A stretch of DNA of 64,000 bases from contig NZ_SCUT01000043.1 of NCBI RefSeq assembly GCF_004297265.1, positions 35,259 to 99,258 on the forward strand, written 5' to 3'. The DNA is from Reyranella sp. (GTDB taxonomy: Bacteria; Pseudomonadota; Alphaproteobacteria; Reyranellales; Reyranellaceae). The position numbers and the translations under genes were made by a program. Under the pieces are notes generated by a model. That model did no database searches, was not told where the DNA came from, and saw nothing but the letters and a program-made list of their open reading frames with translations. Positions 52,000 through 60,290 of this stretch are shown piece after piece; within the stretch, counting starts at the first letter, position 1, and each line of letters opens with the position of its first letter.

Positions 52000-54018
52000 C
52001 TACTCGGCGGCCTTGGGGGCCGTGGCGGCAGACGCTTCGGCCTTTTCGTCGGCCACCGGCGGCGCCCCGGGCGTGGCCGGAATTGGGAACACGTAATTGT
52101 TGCCGGTCGCGAACTGGATGCCGAGCGCCGGGAACTGGTCGTACATGCGCCGGATTGCCATGCGCTGGACCATGGTGGGATTCTTCGGACGCGCCATGAA
52201 CTTGAAGCGCACGATCAGCGAGTTGTCCTTGATGTCGACGACGCCCTGCATCTTGAGCGGCTGCAGCAGGATGGGCTTGAACTGCGGCTCTTCCATCATG
52301 TCGAGGCCGATCTTCTTCACCGTCTTGCGCAGCAGTTCGACATTGGTGCCGTTGGCGAAGGCGATGTTGAACTTCACCACCGTCCAGTCGCGGCTGAAGT
52401 TGGTGATGTGGCCGACCTGGCCGAACGGCACGATGTGAAGCTGGCCGTTCTGGTGGCGCAGCTTCAGCGAACGCACACTGAACCCTTCGACCGTGCCTTT
52501 GACCTTGCTGCAGTCGACATATTCGCCGATGCGGAACGAATCCTCGGCCAGGAAGAAGACGCCCGACACGATGTCGCGCACCAGCGACTGGCTGCCGAAC
52601 GAAACGGCCAGGCCGAAGACAGAGGCGCCGGCGATCAGCGGCGTGATGTTGATTCCCAGTTCCGACAGGACCAGCAGGCCGCCAATGACGGCAATGGTGG
52701 CGCCCGCGACGACTCGCAGCAGCGGCATCAGGGTGCGCAGCCGCGACGCTGCGACCTGGACCTCCTCCTCCGCATCGCCCGAGACGTCGGCCGACGGCAG
52801 CGGATTGGCCGCGATGTAGGAGTCCATGCGGTACTTCAGGAACCGCCAGCCGGCATAGATCGCGACCGCGCTCAACGCAGCGACCTTGGCGCCACGATCG
52901 TGAGTCACCCACTCGTCGGCCGTCGCCGCTGCCAGCACCCGGACGATCAGCGCCTCGGCGATCAGGATCGCAACATAGAGGCGCACGAGCAGACGGACGC
53001 AGTCGGCCACTACATCGGCCGCCATCGGCAGTTCGGAGACGATGTGGCGGGTGATGCGGTGCATCAACGTCTCGAACAACAGCAACGCGATCAGCGACGA
53101 CTCGATGACAGCCAGTCCGCGCGCGGCCGTGCCGCTCTCCGTCAGCGCGGCATAGACCGAGGCCGCGCCCAGGAGCACGTAGAAGGCGAGGCCGCCCATC
53201 CACCAGTTGCGCGCCGCGTCGAGCTTGAGCTGGCGGCTGAAACCGGTCGGCGGCACCATGGCCGTCAGCCAGGCGGCCATGTCGAAGCGCCAGCGCCAGA
53301 CGACCATGACCAGCAGCACGGCGATCACCGGCACGTAGAGGATGACGGCGGCACTCGTCATCTCGCGATTTGCGCCGGTCGCGTCGAGGGCGCGCGCCGT
53401 GAGGCTGCCCAGCAGCGGCAGCAGGACCACGAGGTCCAGTGCGACCAGCAGGCGACGCGCCGTGCCGTCATCGACCGGCGCGATGCGGCCCTCCGGCAGG
53501 TGCGGGCGCAGGAAGGCGCGGAACACCAGGTTGAAGGCGCGCCAGTAGACGAGCGCATGGAGCACCATCTGGCCAAGCTGCGAGCCAAGGCTGTCCGACG
53601 GGCCGAGAAACCCGAGCACCAGCCGGCCCGCAACGGCCAGCGCCACCAGCGCCAGCGCGTCGAGCAGCAGCGCCCGGAAGAAGGCGCGCAATGGCGTCTT
53701 GCTGGCCATCCGGTCGAAGGCGCTGACCCGGGCGCGGCTCAGGATCAGGCGGGCAAGATATTCGGCGATCAGCCCGGCCACGACGATGCCGACCAGGAGG
53801 AGCGCGGTGCGACCGCCTATTGCTTGCGGCAGGGCCAGGAGATGCGCACCGAGTGCGGGAAGTTGGGCGACCGTGAACTCGAAGCGCTCGGTCATCAGCA
53901 ACAGGAACCCGGCCGTGGCGGTGTGGCCGCCCGTCACTGTCTGGGCCAACGCCGGAAACGCCCAGGTGGCGGCCAGGGCACCGATCGCGAAGGCGCCGCC
54001 ACAGCTTGACCGCTTCAT
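52000..54018 (-). CDS. mechanosensitive ion channel family protein (MscS-like, large)
   Basis: Protein of 672 residues. Signal peptide in the first 25 residues, then several transmembrane helices, and in the second half the MscS core: GASVFGLAVSFGSQSLVRDIVSGVFFL (pore helix) and SFRIGEYVDCSKVKGTVEGFSVRSLKLRHQNGQLHIVPFG (beta domain). C-terminal part has the usual alpha/beta domain and a charged, alanine-rich tail. Size and multiple helices match the MscM/YnaI-type large channels releasing solutes under low-osmolarity shock. Divergent from the first acyl-CoA ligase gene. Confidence 0.88.
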   Translation of the reverse strand: MKRSSCGGAFAIGALAATWAFPALAQTVTGGHTATAGFLLLMTERFEFTVAQLPALGAHLLALPQAIGGRTALLLVGIVVAGLIAEYLARLILSRARVSAFDRMASKTPLRAFFRALLLDALALVALAVAGRLVLGFLGPSDSLGSQLGQMVLHALVYWRAFNLVFRAFLRPHLPEGRIAPVDDGTARRLLVALDLVVLLPLLGSLTARALDATGANREMTSAAVILYVPVIAVLLVMVVWRWRFDMAAWLTAMVPPTGFSRQLKLDAARNWWMGGLAFYVLLGAASVYAALTESGTAARGLAVIESSLIALLLFETLMHRITRHIVSELPMAADVVADCVRLLVRLYVAILIAEALIVRVLAAATADEWVTHDRGAKVAALSAVAIYAGWRFLKYRMDSYIAANPLPSADVSGDAEEEVQVAASRLRTLMPLLRVVAGATIAVIGGLLVLSELGINITPLIAGASVFGLAVSFGSQSLVRDIVSGVFFLAEDSFRIGEYVDCSKVKGTVEGFSVRSLKLRHQNGQLHIVPFGQVGHITNFSRDWTVVKFNIAFANGTNVELLRKTVKKIGLDMMEEPQFKPILLQPLKMQGVVDIKDNSLIVRFKFMARPKNPTMVQRMAIRRMYDQFPALGIQFATGNNYVFPIPATPGAPPVADEKAEASAATAPKAAE

Positions 54019-54100
54019 TGATTTTCCCCCAAAGGATGTCTTCCAAACCTAAGGCAATTGGCGCCCAGCCGCCAGACGACACGACAGGAGAGACGCCCCG

Positions 54101-55747
54101 ATGCTCGGCCTCATGCAGGATCGCCCGCTTCTGATTTCGCAGCTCATCGAGCATGCCGCCCTCAACCACGGCGACACGGAGATCGTCTCCCGCACCGTCG
54201 AGGGCCCGATCCACCGCTACACCTACCGCGATGCGAACAAGCGCGCCAAGAAGGTTGCCGAGGCCCTGCTCGGCCTCGGTATCAAGGTCGGAGACCGGAT
54301 CGGGACGCTGGCCTGGAACGGCTATCGGCACTTCGAGCTCTACTACGGCATCTCAGGCATGGGCGCGGTCTGCCACACGATCAACCCGCGGCTCTTCCCC
54401 GAGCAGATCGTCTACATCGTGAACCACGCCGAGGATCAGCTCCTCTTCGTCGACCTCAACTTGCTGCCGGCCGTCGAGAAGCTGCTGCCGCAGATGAAGG
54501 GCGTGCGCCACGTGGTGGCGATGACCGACCGCGCGCACCTTCCCAAGGACTGCAACATCCCCAACCTGCTGGTCTACGAGGAACTGATCGCCGACAAGCC
54601 CGGTACCTACGAGTGGCCGGAGTTCGACGAGCGCACCGCCTCGTCGCTCTGTTACACGTCGGGCACGACAGGCAATCCCAAGGGCGTGCTCTATCACCAC
54701 CGCTCGACCCTCCTGCACGCCTACGGTGCGGCCCTGCCCGACACGCTGAACCTCTCGGCGCGCTCGGTGGTGCTGCCGGTCGTGCCGATGTTCCACGTCA
54801 ATGCCTGGGGCCTGCCCTACTCGGCCGCCCTGGTCGGCGCCAAGCTGGTGTTCCCCGGAGTGGCCCTGGATGGCGCCAGCCTTTACGAGCTGTTCGAGAA
54901 GGAGCGCGTCACCTTCACCGCCGGCGTGCCGACCGTATGGCTCGCGCTGCTGAACCATATGAAGGCCAACAAGCTCAAGCTCTCGACCGTCAAGTACGCG
55001 GTGATCGGCGGCTCGGCCGCACCGCCGGCCATGATCGAGACCTTCGACAAGGAATTCGGCGTCGAGGTGCTGCATGCCTGGGGCATGAGCGAGATGAGCC
55101 CGCTCGGCACGGTCAACCACCCGAAGGAGAAGCACAACGACTTCTCGCCGGCAGACCTGCTGCAGGTGCGCCTGAAGCAGGGCCGCCCGCCGTTCGGTGT
55201 CGAGATGATGATCGTCGACGACGCCGGCAAGGAGTTGCCGCGCGACGGCAAGGCGTTCGGCGACCTGCTGGTGCGCGGGCCCTGGATCACGTCGGGCTAC
55301 TTCAAGGGCGAAGGCGGCGAGGTCCTGCGGGACATCGAGGGCAAGGGCGGCGGCTGGTTCGCCACCGGCGACGTCGCCACCATCGATCCCGACGGCTATA
55401 TGCAGATCACCGACCGCTCCAAGGACGTGATCAAGTCCGGCGGCGAGTGGATCAGCTCGATCGACCTCGAGAACGCCGCCATGGCGCATCCCGCCGTTGC
55501 CGAGGCGGCGGTGATCGGCGTCGTCCACCCGAAGTGGGACGAGCGCCCGCTGCTGATCGTGCACCGCAAGCCCGACACCCAGATCGACAAGCAGGAGCTG
55601 GTCGAGTTCCTCGCGACCAAGGTCGCCAAGTGGTGGCTGCCGGACGACGTTCAGTTCGTCGACGCGATCCCCCACACGGCCACTGGGAAGATCCTGAAGA
55701 CCCGCCTGCGCGAGGACTTCAAGGACTACAAGCTGCCGACGGCTTAG
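54101..55747 (+). CDS. AMP-forming acyl-CoA synthetase (DmdB-like), copy 1
   Basis: Ligase of 548 residues that makes acyl-CoA through acyl-AMP. Core motifs: [53 protein letters not shown], and the C-terminal Lys of TGKILKTRLRE. The N-terminus [16 protein letters not shown] is shared with a paralog at 61.4 kb. Resembles short/medium-chain and 3-methylthiopropionyl-CoA ligases. ATG with GGAGAGACGCCCCG upstream. The palindromic repeat 3 nt after the stop separates it from a convergent gene. Confidence 0.87.
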   Translation: MLGLMQDRPLLISQLIEHAALNHGDTEIVSRTVEGPIHRYTYRDANKRAKKVAEALLGLGIKVGDRIGTLAWNGYRHFELYYGISGMGAVCHTINPRLFPEQIVYIVNHAEDQLLFVDLNLLPAVEKLLPQMKGVRHVVAMTDRAHLPKDCNIPNLLVYEELIADKPGTYEWPEFDERTASSLCYTSGTTGNPKGVLYHHRSTLLHAYGAALPDTLNLSARSVVLPVVPMFHVNAWGLPYSAALVGAKLVFPGVALDGASLYELFEKERVTFTAGVPTVWLALLNHMKANKLKLSTVKYAVIGGSAAPPAMIETFDKEFGVEVLHAWGMSEMSPLGTVNHPKEKHNDFSPADLLQVRLKQGRPPFGVEMMIVDDAGKELPRDGKAFGDLLVRGPWITSGYFKGEGGEVLRDIEGKGGGWFATGDVATIDPDGYMQITDRSKDVIKSGGEWISSIDLENAAMAHPAVAEAAVIGVVHPKWDERPLLIVHRKPDTQIDKQELVEFLATKVAKWWLPDDVQFVDAIPHTATGKILKTRLREDFKDYKLPTA

Positions 55748-55749
55748 TT

Positions 55750-55835
55750 GTCGTCCTGAGCGGAGCGAAGGACCTCCCGGAGCGACCAAAGGGTTCCCTG
55801 GCGGACGTGGGATCCTTCGCTTCGCTCAGGATGAC
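55750..55835. repeat. dispersed palindromic repeat at ligase 3' end
   Basis: Imperfect inverted repeat: GTCGTCCTGAGCGGAGCGAA (55750-55769) against the complement of 55813-55835 (TCCTTCGCTTCGCTCAGGATG...). About 20 of 23 positions pair. Contains the last codons and stop of the DUF1772-like gene. A common intergenic element in related bacteria. Confidence 0.78.
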
Positions 55836-56260
55836 AAGGCCGCCCACAGGAACAGCAGGGTCGCCCCCACGCCCAGCATCGTGCGCTTGGCGTGGAGTTT
55901 GCCCCAGCGCCGCAACAGCGTATGGCTGTCCTCGCCGGCATCGTCGAGTTCGATGGCCTGTAGCTCCTTGTTGACGGGCATGATCATCAGCGCCGTGTAG
56001 GCCCAGTTCGAACCCAGCATGATCGCGCCGACGATCCAGAGTTCGTCGCGCGTCTGCCACCACGCCGCGAGGCCCAGCACGAAGCCCAGGGCAGCCAGCG
56101 AGCCCTGCATGATCGTGCCGCGCCGGTAGGCGAACTTCCACTGCTGGAGCTGCGCCCGGTCCTCGAGCTGCGAGCGCGCCGGATGCTCGGCAAAGCTCAC
56201 ATAGAAGGCCGCGCCGGTGAACAGCGCCGCGGCTACCAGGGCCAGGATGCCGAGGATCAT
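55826..56260 (-). CDS. DUF1772-like membrane protein
   Basis: Membrane protein of 144 residues with four helices: ILGILALVAAALFTGAAFYVSF, GTIMQGSLAALGFVLGLAAWW, IVGAIMLGSNWAYTALMIMPVN, and TMLGVGATLLFLWAALS. The Asn-rich NKEL and the FAEHPAR loop fit the DUF1772/anthrone oxygenase-like family of small membrane proteins. The stop codon lies inside the flanking repeat arm, so the last residues may be repeat-encoded. It follows the Bug-type receptor gene by 7 nt. Confidence 0.75.
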   Translation of the reverse strand: MILGILALVAAALFTGAAFYVSFAEHPARSQLEDRAQLQQWKFAYRRGTIMQGSLAALGFVLGLAAWWQTRDELWIVGAIMLGSNWAYTALMIMPVNKELQAIELDDAGEDSHTLLRRWGKLHAKRTMLGVGATLLFLWAALSS

Positions 56261-56267
56261 GGTCGGT

Positions 56268-57242
56268 TCACTCCATCTTGACGCCGGCCGCCTTCACGAT
56301 CGGTGCCCAGCGTTCAACCTCTGCCCGAACGAAAGCCACGGTCGAGTCGGGCGTCGAATCGCTGACGGGGACAATGCCCTGCTCGGCCAGTACCTTCAGC
56401 AGCGCGGGATCGTTCATCGTCTCACGGACCGCCGCGGCAAGGCGCGCCACCACTTCGGGAGGCAGACCAGCCGGACCGGCGAGGCAGTGCCACAGCACCG
56501 CTTCGAACGGCATGCCACCCAGCGTTTCCGACACGGTCGGCACATCGGGCGCCAGGGTGGTCCGCTGGGCCGTCGCGACAGCGAGCAGCCGCGCCTTGCC
56601 GGATGAATGGAAGGGCAGCGCGGTTCCCAGCGTCGTCGCCACCAGGGCGATCTGGCCCGCCAGCAGGTCGGTCATGGCGGGACCGCTGCCACGATACGGC
56701 ACGTGGGTCATGTCGACGCCTCCGGCCGCGGCCTTGAGGCGCTCTGTCGTGAGGTGCAGCAGCGTGCCCGCCCCCGGCGAGCCGTAGCTCAAGGTGCCCG
56801 GTTTGGCGCGCGCGGCCTCGAGCAGGCCCTTCAGCGAATCGGGCTGAGCCAGGTTGCCCATGAAGGCCGCCGGTCCGCCGCCAATATGGGCGACATAGGT
56901 GAAGTCCTTCAGGACGTCGTAGTCCGGCTTGGCGGTCATCGAGGGGTAGAGCGCCTGGGTCGATCCGGTGCCGAACACCAGCGTGTAGCCATCGGGCTTG
57001 GCGCGCGCGACGCCGGTACTGCCGATAATGCCGGCGGCGCCCGCCTTGTTCTCGATCACTACGGGCTGGCCGAGCGCACGACCGAGGCGGTCGGCGAACA
57101 GGCGACCGTACACATCGGTCGGTCCTCCGGGCGCAAAGCCGATCACCATCCGGACCGGCTGTGCGGGCCAGGTCTGGGCACGGACGAGCGAGGGAGCGGC
57201 CAGCGTTACGCCGGCGGCGGCAAGAAGAGTGCGACGACGCAT
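56268..57242 (-). CDS. Bug-family (tripartite tricarboxylate-type) substrate-binding protein
   Basis: Periplasmic receptor of 324 residues. Twin-arginine-like signal MRRRTLLAAAGVTLAAPSLVRAQ. Mature start WPAQPVRMVIGFAPGGPTDVYGRL and QPVVIENKAGAAGIIG are Bug hallmarks; the family binds carboxylates such as citrate, glutamate or nicotinate. No TctA/TctB membrane partners are nearby. ATG 57242 is favoured because AAGGA lies 7 nt upstream and it begins the signal. Confidence 0.9.
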   Translation of the reverse strand: MRRRTLLAAAGVTLAAPSLVRAQTWPAQPVRMVIGFAPGGPTDVYGRLFADRLGRALGQPVVIENKAGAAGIIGSTGVARAKPDGYTLVFGTGSTQALYPSMTAKPDYDVLKDFTYVAHIGGGPAAFMGNLAQPDSLKGLLEAARAKPGTLSYGSPGAGTLLHLTTERLKAAAGGVDMTHVPYRGSGPAMTDLLAGQIALVATTLGTALPFHSSGKARLLAVATAQRTTLAPDVPTVSETLGGMPFEAVLWHCLAGPAGLPPEVVARLAAAVRETMNDPALLKVLAEQGIVPVSDSTPDSTVAFVRAEVERWAPIVKAAGVKME

Positions 57243-57264
57243 GGTAATTCCTTCGCGAATCATC

Positions 57265-57756
57265 CTACAGGCCCGCCGACTGCCAGTTCTCGGCAGGCTC
57301 CTCGGGGTGCGAGATGAGGCCTGCGGCGCGCACCCCCATGATGGCGGCATATTCGTCGCGATCGGATGCATCGCCGCTGATGCCGATCGCTCCTACGACG
57401 TTGCGTTCACCGCGGACGGCCAGCACACCGCCCGGCACCGGCACGAACCGGCCGCCCGAGGCTGCGGCGAGCGCACCCTGAAACGCGGGCCGGTTGCCGA
57501 GGCGATCGCGGATGGTGCGGCTGGAGATGCCCATGCCCAGGGCGCCCCATGCCTTGCCGAAGGCGATGTCGAAGCGCAGCACGCCGCAGCCATCCTCACG
57601 CTTGAAGGCAACCAGATGGCCGCCGGCATCAAGCACAGCGACGGTGAGCGGCAACAACTCCGCTGCACGCGCGGCCTGCAGGGCTCCGTCGATCATCCGC
57701 TCGGCCTGAGCGAGCGTCAGGCTCGACTGAACATGCATGACATAGTGATCGCTCAT
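57265..57756 (-). CDS. GlcG/HbpS-family heme-binding-type protein
   Basis: Protein of 163 residues. LTLAQAERMIDGALQAARAAELLPLTVAVLDAGGHLVAF and EDGCGVLRFDIAFGKAWGALGMG, RFVPVPGGVLAV and VVGAIGISGDASDRDEYAA are the usual GlcG/HbpS pattern. Family members bind heme or appear in glycolate and aromatic catabolic operons; role here unclear. ATG 57756 is preceded by GGGGAG. 22 nt before the Bug receptor gene on the same strand. The divergent side has the 2OG oxygenases. Confidence 0.87.
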   Translation of the reverse strand: MSDHYVMHVQSSLTLAQAERMIDGALQAARAAELLPLTVAVLDAGGHLVAFKREDGCGVLRFDIAFGKAWGALGMGISSRTIRDRLGNRPAFQGALAAASGGRFVPVPGGVLAVRGERNVVGAIGISGDASDRDEYAAIMGVRAAGLISHPEEPAENWQSAGL

Positions 57757-57871
57757 ACCTGAAGAACTCCCCCCATTGCCTTGAACAGCGCATTTGTGCG
57801 GCTGGACCGCGCGCCTTGCGCGGCAGTATCGTTCATTCCGACATCGATTGTGAAGAAAAGAGGGAGCCCCC

Positions 57872-58873
57872 GTGGCCACCGAAACGATTCCCGTCATCGA
57901 TCTCGGCCCGTATCTCGCGGGCGAACCCGGCGCGATGGACCGCACGGCCAGGGAACTGCGCTTCGCGCTTACCGAGATCGGCTTCTACTTTATCGTCAAT
58001 CACGGCGTCGCACGCCAGAAGATCGCCGCCATGTTCGCCGAGGTGAAGCGCTTCCACGATCAGCCGATCGAGAAGAAGCTCGAACTCAAGCTCGACCAGC
58101 ACAATACCGGCTATCTCCCCATGCGCGGCAACACGCTGCGCACCTCGACCGTCCAGACCGGCACCAAGGCCAATCTCAACGAGGCCTTCTTCGTGAAGCG
58201 CGAGATGGCACCGGATCATCCCGACGTTCTCTCGGGCCGCCGCTTCCGCGGCCTCAATCGCTGGCCCGACCTGCCAGGCTTCCGCGACACCGTGGTCGAC
58301 TACTGCAACGAGATGGAGCGGCTGGTACAGAAGATGGTGCGGCTGTACGCCCGCGCGATCGACCTGCCGGCCAACTATTTCGACACGGCCTTTTCGGAGC
58401 CGATGTTCTCGATGCGCATGACGCACTATCCGCCGCAGGAGGGGCCCCCCCTCGACGACAACAATCGCGACGAGTTCGGCCTGGCGCCGCACACCGACAC
58501 CAGCTTCCTGACGCTGCTGGCGCCCAACGAGGTGCAGGGCCTGTCGATCCGCAGCCAGAGCGGCACCTGGATCGACATGCCCGCGATCGACAATGCCTAT
58601 GTGGTGAACGGCGGGCAGATGCTGCAGCGCTATACCAACGACACGTTCCTGGCGACGCCGCACCGCGCGATCAACAAGACCGGCGGCGCTCGCTATGCCC
58701 TGCCCTTCTTCTGCGACAGCGGCATCGACTGGCCGGTCGCCGCCGTGCCGACCACGGTCGGTCCCGACAGGCCGCCGAAATATCCGACCACCTGGTACAG
58801 CGACTACATGACCTGGTACCTGAAGCGGAACTACGACGTCCTCAACACGGAGGCTCCGCAGGCAGCCGAATGA
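57872..58873 (+). CDS. isopenicillin N synthase-family 2OG-Fe(II) oxygenase, tandem copy 1
   Basis: Oxygenase of 333 residues. IPVIDLGPYLAG and GFYFIVNHGV (DIOX_N), Fe ligands His207, Asp209 (APHTDTS) and His264 (ATPHRA), 2OG Arg274 (RYALPFF). Start GTG with GAGGGA 6-11 nt before. Its stop overlaps the next oxygenase start by 4 nt (ATGA). Substrate unknown; the two copies share many stretches (GNTLRTSTVQTG, LTLLAPN, PTTVGPDRPPKYPTTWY). Confidence 0.88.
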   Translation: MATETIPVIDLGPYLAGEPGAMDRTARELRFALTEIGFYFIVNHGVARQKIAAMFAEVKRFHDQPIEKKLELKLDQHNTGYLPMRGNTLRTSTVQTGTKANLNEAFFVKREMAPDHPDVLSGRRFRGLNRWPDLPGFRDTVVDYCNEMERLVQKMVRLYARAIDLPANYFDTAFSEPMFSMRMTHYPPQEGPPLDDNNRDEFGLAPHTDTSFLTLLAPNEVQGLSIRSQSGTWIDMPAIDNAYVVNGGQMLQRYTNDTFLATPHRAINKTGGARYALPFFCDSGIDWPVAAVPTTVGPDRPPKYPTTWYSDYMTWYLKRNYDVLNTEAPQAAE

Positions 58874-59862
58874 GCACGCGCGCCGACGCCATCCCAATCA
58901 TCGATCTGGGCCCCTGTCTGGCGGGTGACCCCCGGGCGATTGGGCGCGCCACCGGGGATCTGCGCGAAGCGCTGACCGAAATCGGCTTCTATTTCATCGT
59001 CAATCACGGCGTGCCGCCGGACCTGATCCGCAACACCTTCCATCAAGCCGCTCGGTTTCATGCCCTGCCCCTGGACCGCAAGATGGAGGTCAGGATCGAC
59101 AGGCACAATGTCGGCTACCTGCCGATGCGTGGCGACACGCTGCGTACCTCCACGGTTCAGACCGTCACCAAGCCCAACCTCAACGAAGCCTTCTTCGTCG
59201 CGCGCGATCTTCCGGCCGACCATCCCGACGTCATGGCCGACCGGCGCTTCCGCAGCGCCAACCGGTGGCCGTCAGACCTGCCTGGCTTCCGCGGGGCTGT
59301 CGTTGCCTATTGCGACGCGATGGAACGGCTGGTCCGCAGGCTGGTGCCGATCTATGCCCGCGCCCTCGGCCTGCCCCCGACATACTTCGACGCGCCCTTC
59401 GCCGAGCCGCAATACAAGCTGCGCATGACGCACTATCCCAATCAGCCCGCCCTCGCCGATGACGAGTTCGGTATTGCCCCGCACACCGACACGAGCTTCC
59501 TCACCCTGTTGGCGCCCAACGACGTGTCCGGCCTGTCGATCCGCAGCCGGAACGGGCGCTGGATCGAAGCCCCCGTCTTGCCCGACGCCTATCTCGTGAA
59601 CGGTGGGCAGCTGCTGCAGCGCTGGACCAACGATGTCTGCCTTGCCACACCGCATCGCGCGGTCAATCGCAGCGGCGGCGAGCGTTATGCTTTGGCCTTC
59701 TTCTGCGACAGTACCATCGACTGGCCGATCGCCGCCGTACCGACAACGGTGGGCCCCGACAGGCCGCCGAAGTATCCGACGACCTGGTACACGGACTACA
59801 TGGTCGAGTATCAGAAACGGACCTACGACCTGCTGAATTCCGACCCGAAAGCCGCCGAATGA
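58870..59862 (+). CDS. isopenicillin N synthase-family 2OG-Fe(II) oxygenase, tandem copy 2
   Basis: Oxygenase of 330 residues, paralog of copy 1. IPIIDLGPCLAGDP, GFYFIVNHGVP, Fe ligands His205, Asp207 (APHTDTS) and His262 (ATPHRA), Arg272 (RYALAFF). ATG 58870 overlaps the previous stop (ATGA). The VOC gene follows with the same overlap. Copy 2 lacks the ELKLDQHN acidic-Asp spacing of copy 1 only slightly, so the two may have diverged in substrate or act as a pair. Confidence 0.87.
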   Translation: MSTRADAIPIIDLGPCLAGDPRAIGRATGDLREALTEIGFYFIVNHGVPPDLIRNTFHQAARFHALPLDRKMEVRIDRHNVGYLPMRGDTLRTSTVQTVTKPNLNEAFFVARDLPADHPDVMADRRFRSANRWPSDLPGFRGAVVAYCDAMERLVRRLVPIYARALGLPPTYFDAPFAEPQYKLRMTHYPNQPALADDEFGIAPHTDTSFLTLLAPNDVSGLSIRSRNGRWIEAPVLPDAYLVNGGQLLQRWTNDVCLATPHRAVNRSGGERYALAFFCDSTIDWPIAAVPTTVGPDRPPKYPTTWYTDYMVEYQKRTYDLLNSDPKAAE

Positions 59863-60236
59863 GTGACCCGATCAAACTGGGGCCCGTCGTCCCGATCCTG
59901 CGCATCTTCGACATCGTGAAGGCCAAGGAGTTCTATGTGGACTTCCTGGGCTTCACCTGGGACTGGGAGCATCGATTCGACGAGAACGCGCCGGTTTATG
60001 CACAGATTTCACGCGCCGGCATCATCCTCCATCTCAGCGAGCATCACGGCGGCGGCACTCCGGGTGCAGCCATGATGATCGAGACCAAGGGCATCGCCGA
60101 GTTGCATCGCGAGCTCACGGGGAAGAACTATCGCTATGCGCGGCCGGGGCTCGAGGATCAGCCCTGGGGCGCCCGCACGATCAACGTGACCGACCCGTTC
60201 GGCAACAAGCTTACCTTCAGCGAAACGAACGAATAG
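59859..60236 (+). CDS. VOC (glyoxalase/bleomycin resistance-like) protein
   Basis: Vicinal oxygen chelate fold protein of 125 residues. VVPILRIFDIVKAKEFYVDFLGFTWDWEH begins the first beta-alpha-beta unit; ILHLSEHHGG and NVTDPFGNKLTFSE end the repeats. Members are lyases, dioxygenases or resistance proteins. The small size and GNKLTF ending fit a bleomycin-resistance-like group. Its ATG overlaps the 2OG copy 2 stop, suggesting a role in the same pathway. Confidence 0.85.
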   Translation: MSDPIKLGPVVPILRIFDIVKAKEFYVDFLGFTWDWEHRFDENAPVYAQISRAGIILHLSEHHGGGTPGAAMMIETKGIAELHRELTGKNYRYARPGLEDQPWGARTINVTDPFGNKLTFSETNE

Positions 60237-60278
60237 ACTTCCCGCATCACCGGCGAAAAGCCGGGACTCGGGAGGAAC

Positions 60279-60290
60279 ATGAGAAAATGA
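60279..60290 (+). promoter_or_regulatory. three-codon mini-ORF at start of enolase-superfamily gene
   Basis: ATG-AGA-AAA-TGA (60279-60290) whose stop overlaps the ATG of the following gene (60287). GGAGG (60271-60275) is 3 nt before the first ATG and 11 nt before the second. It may just be chance. Confidence 0.3.
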
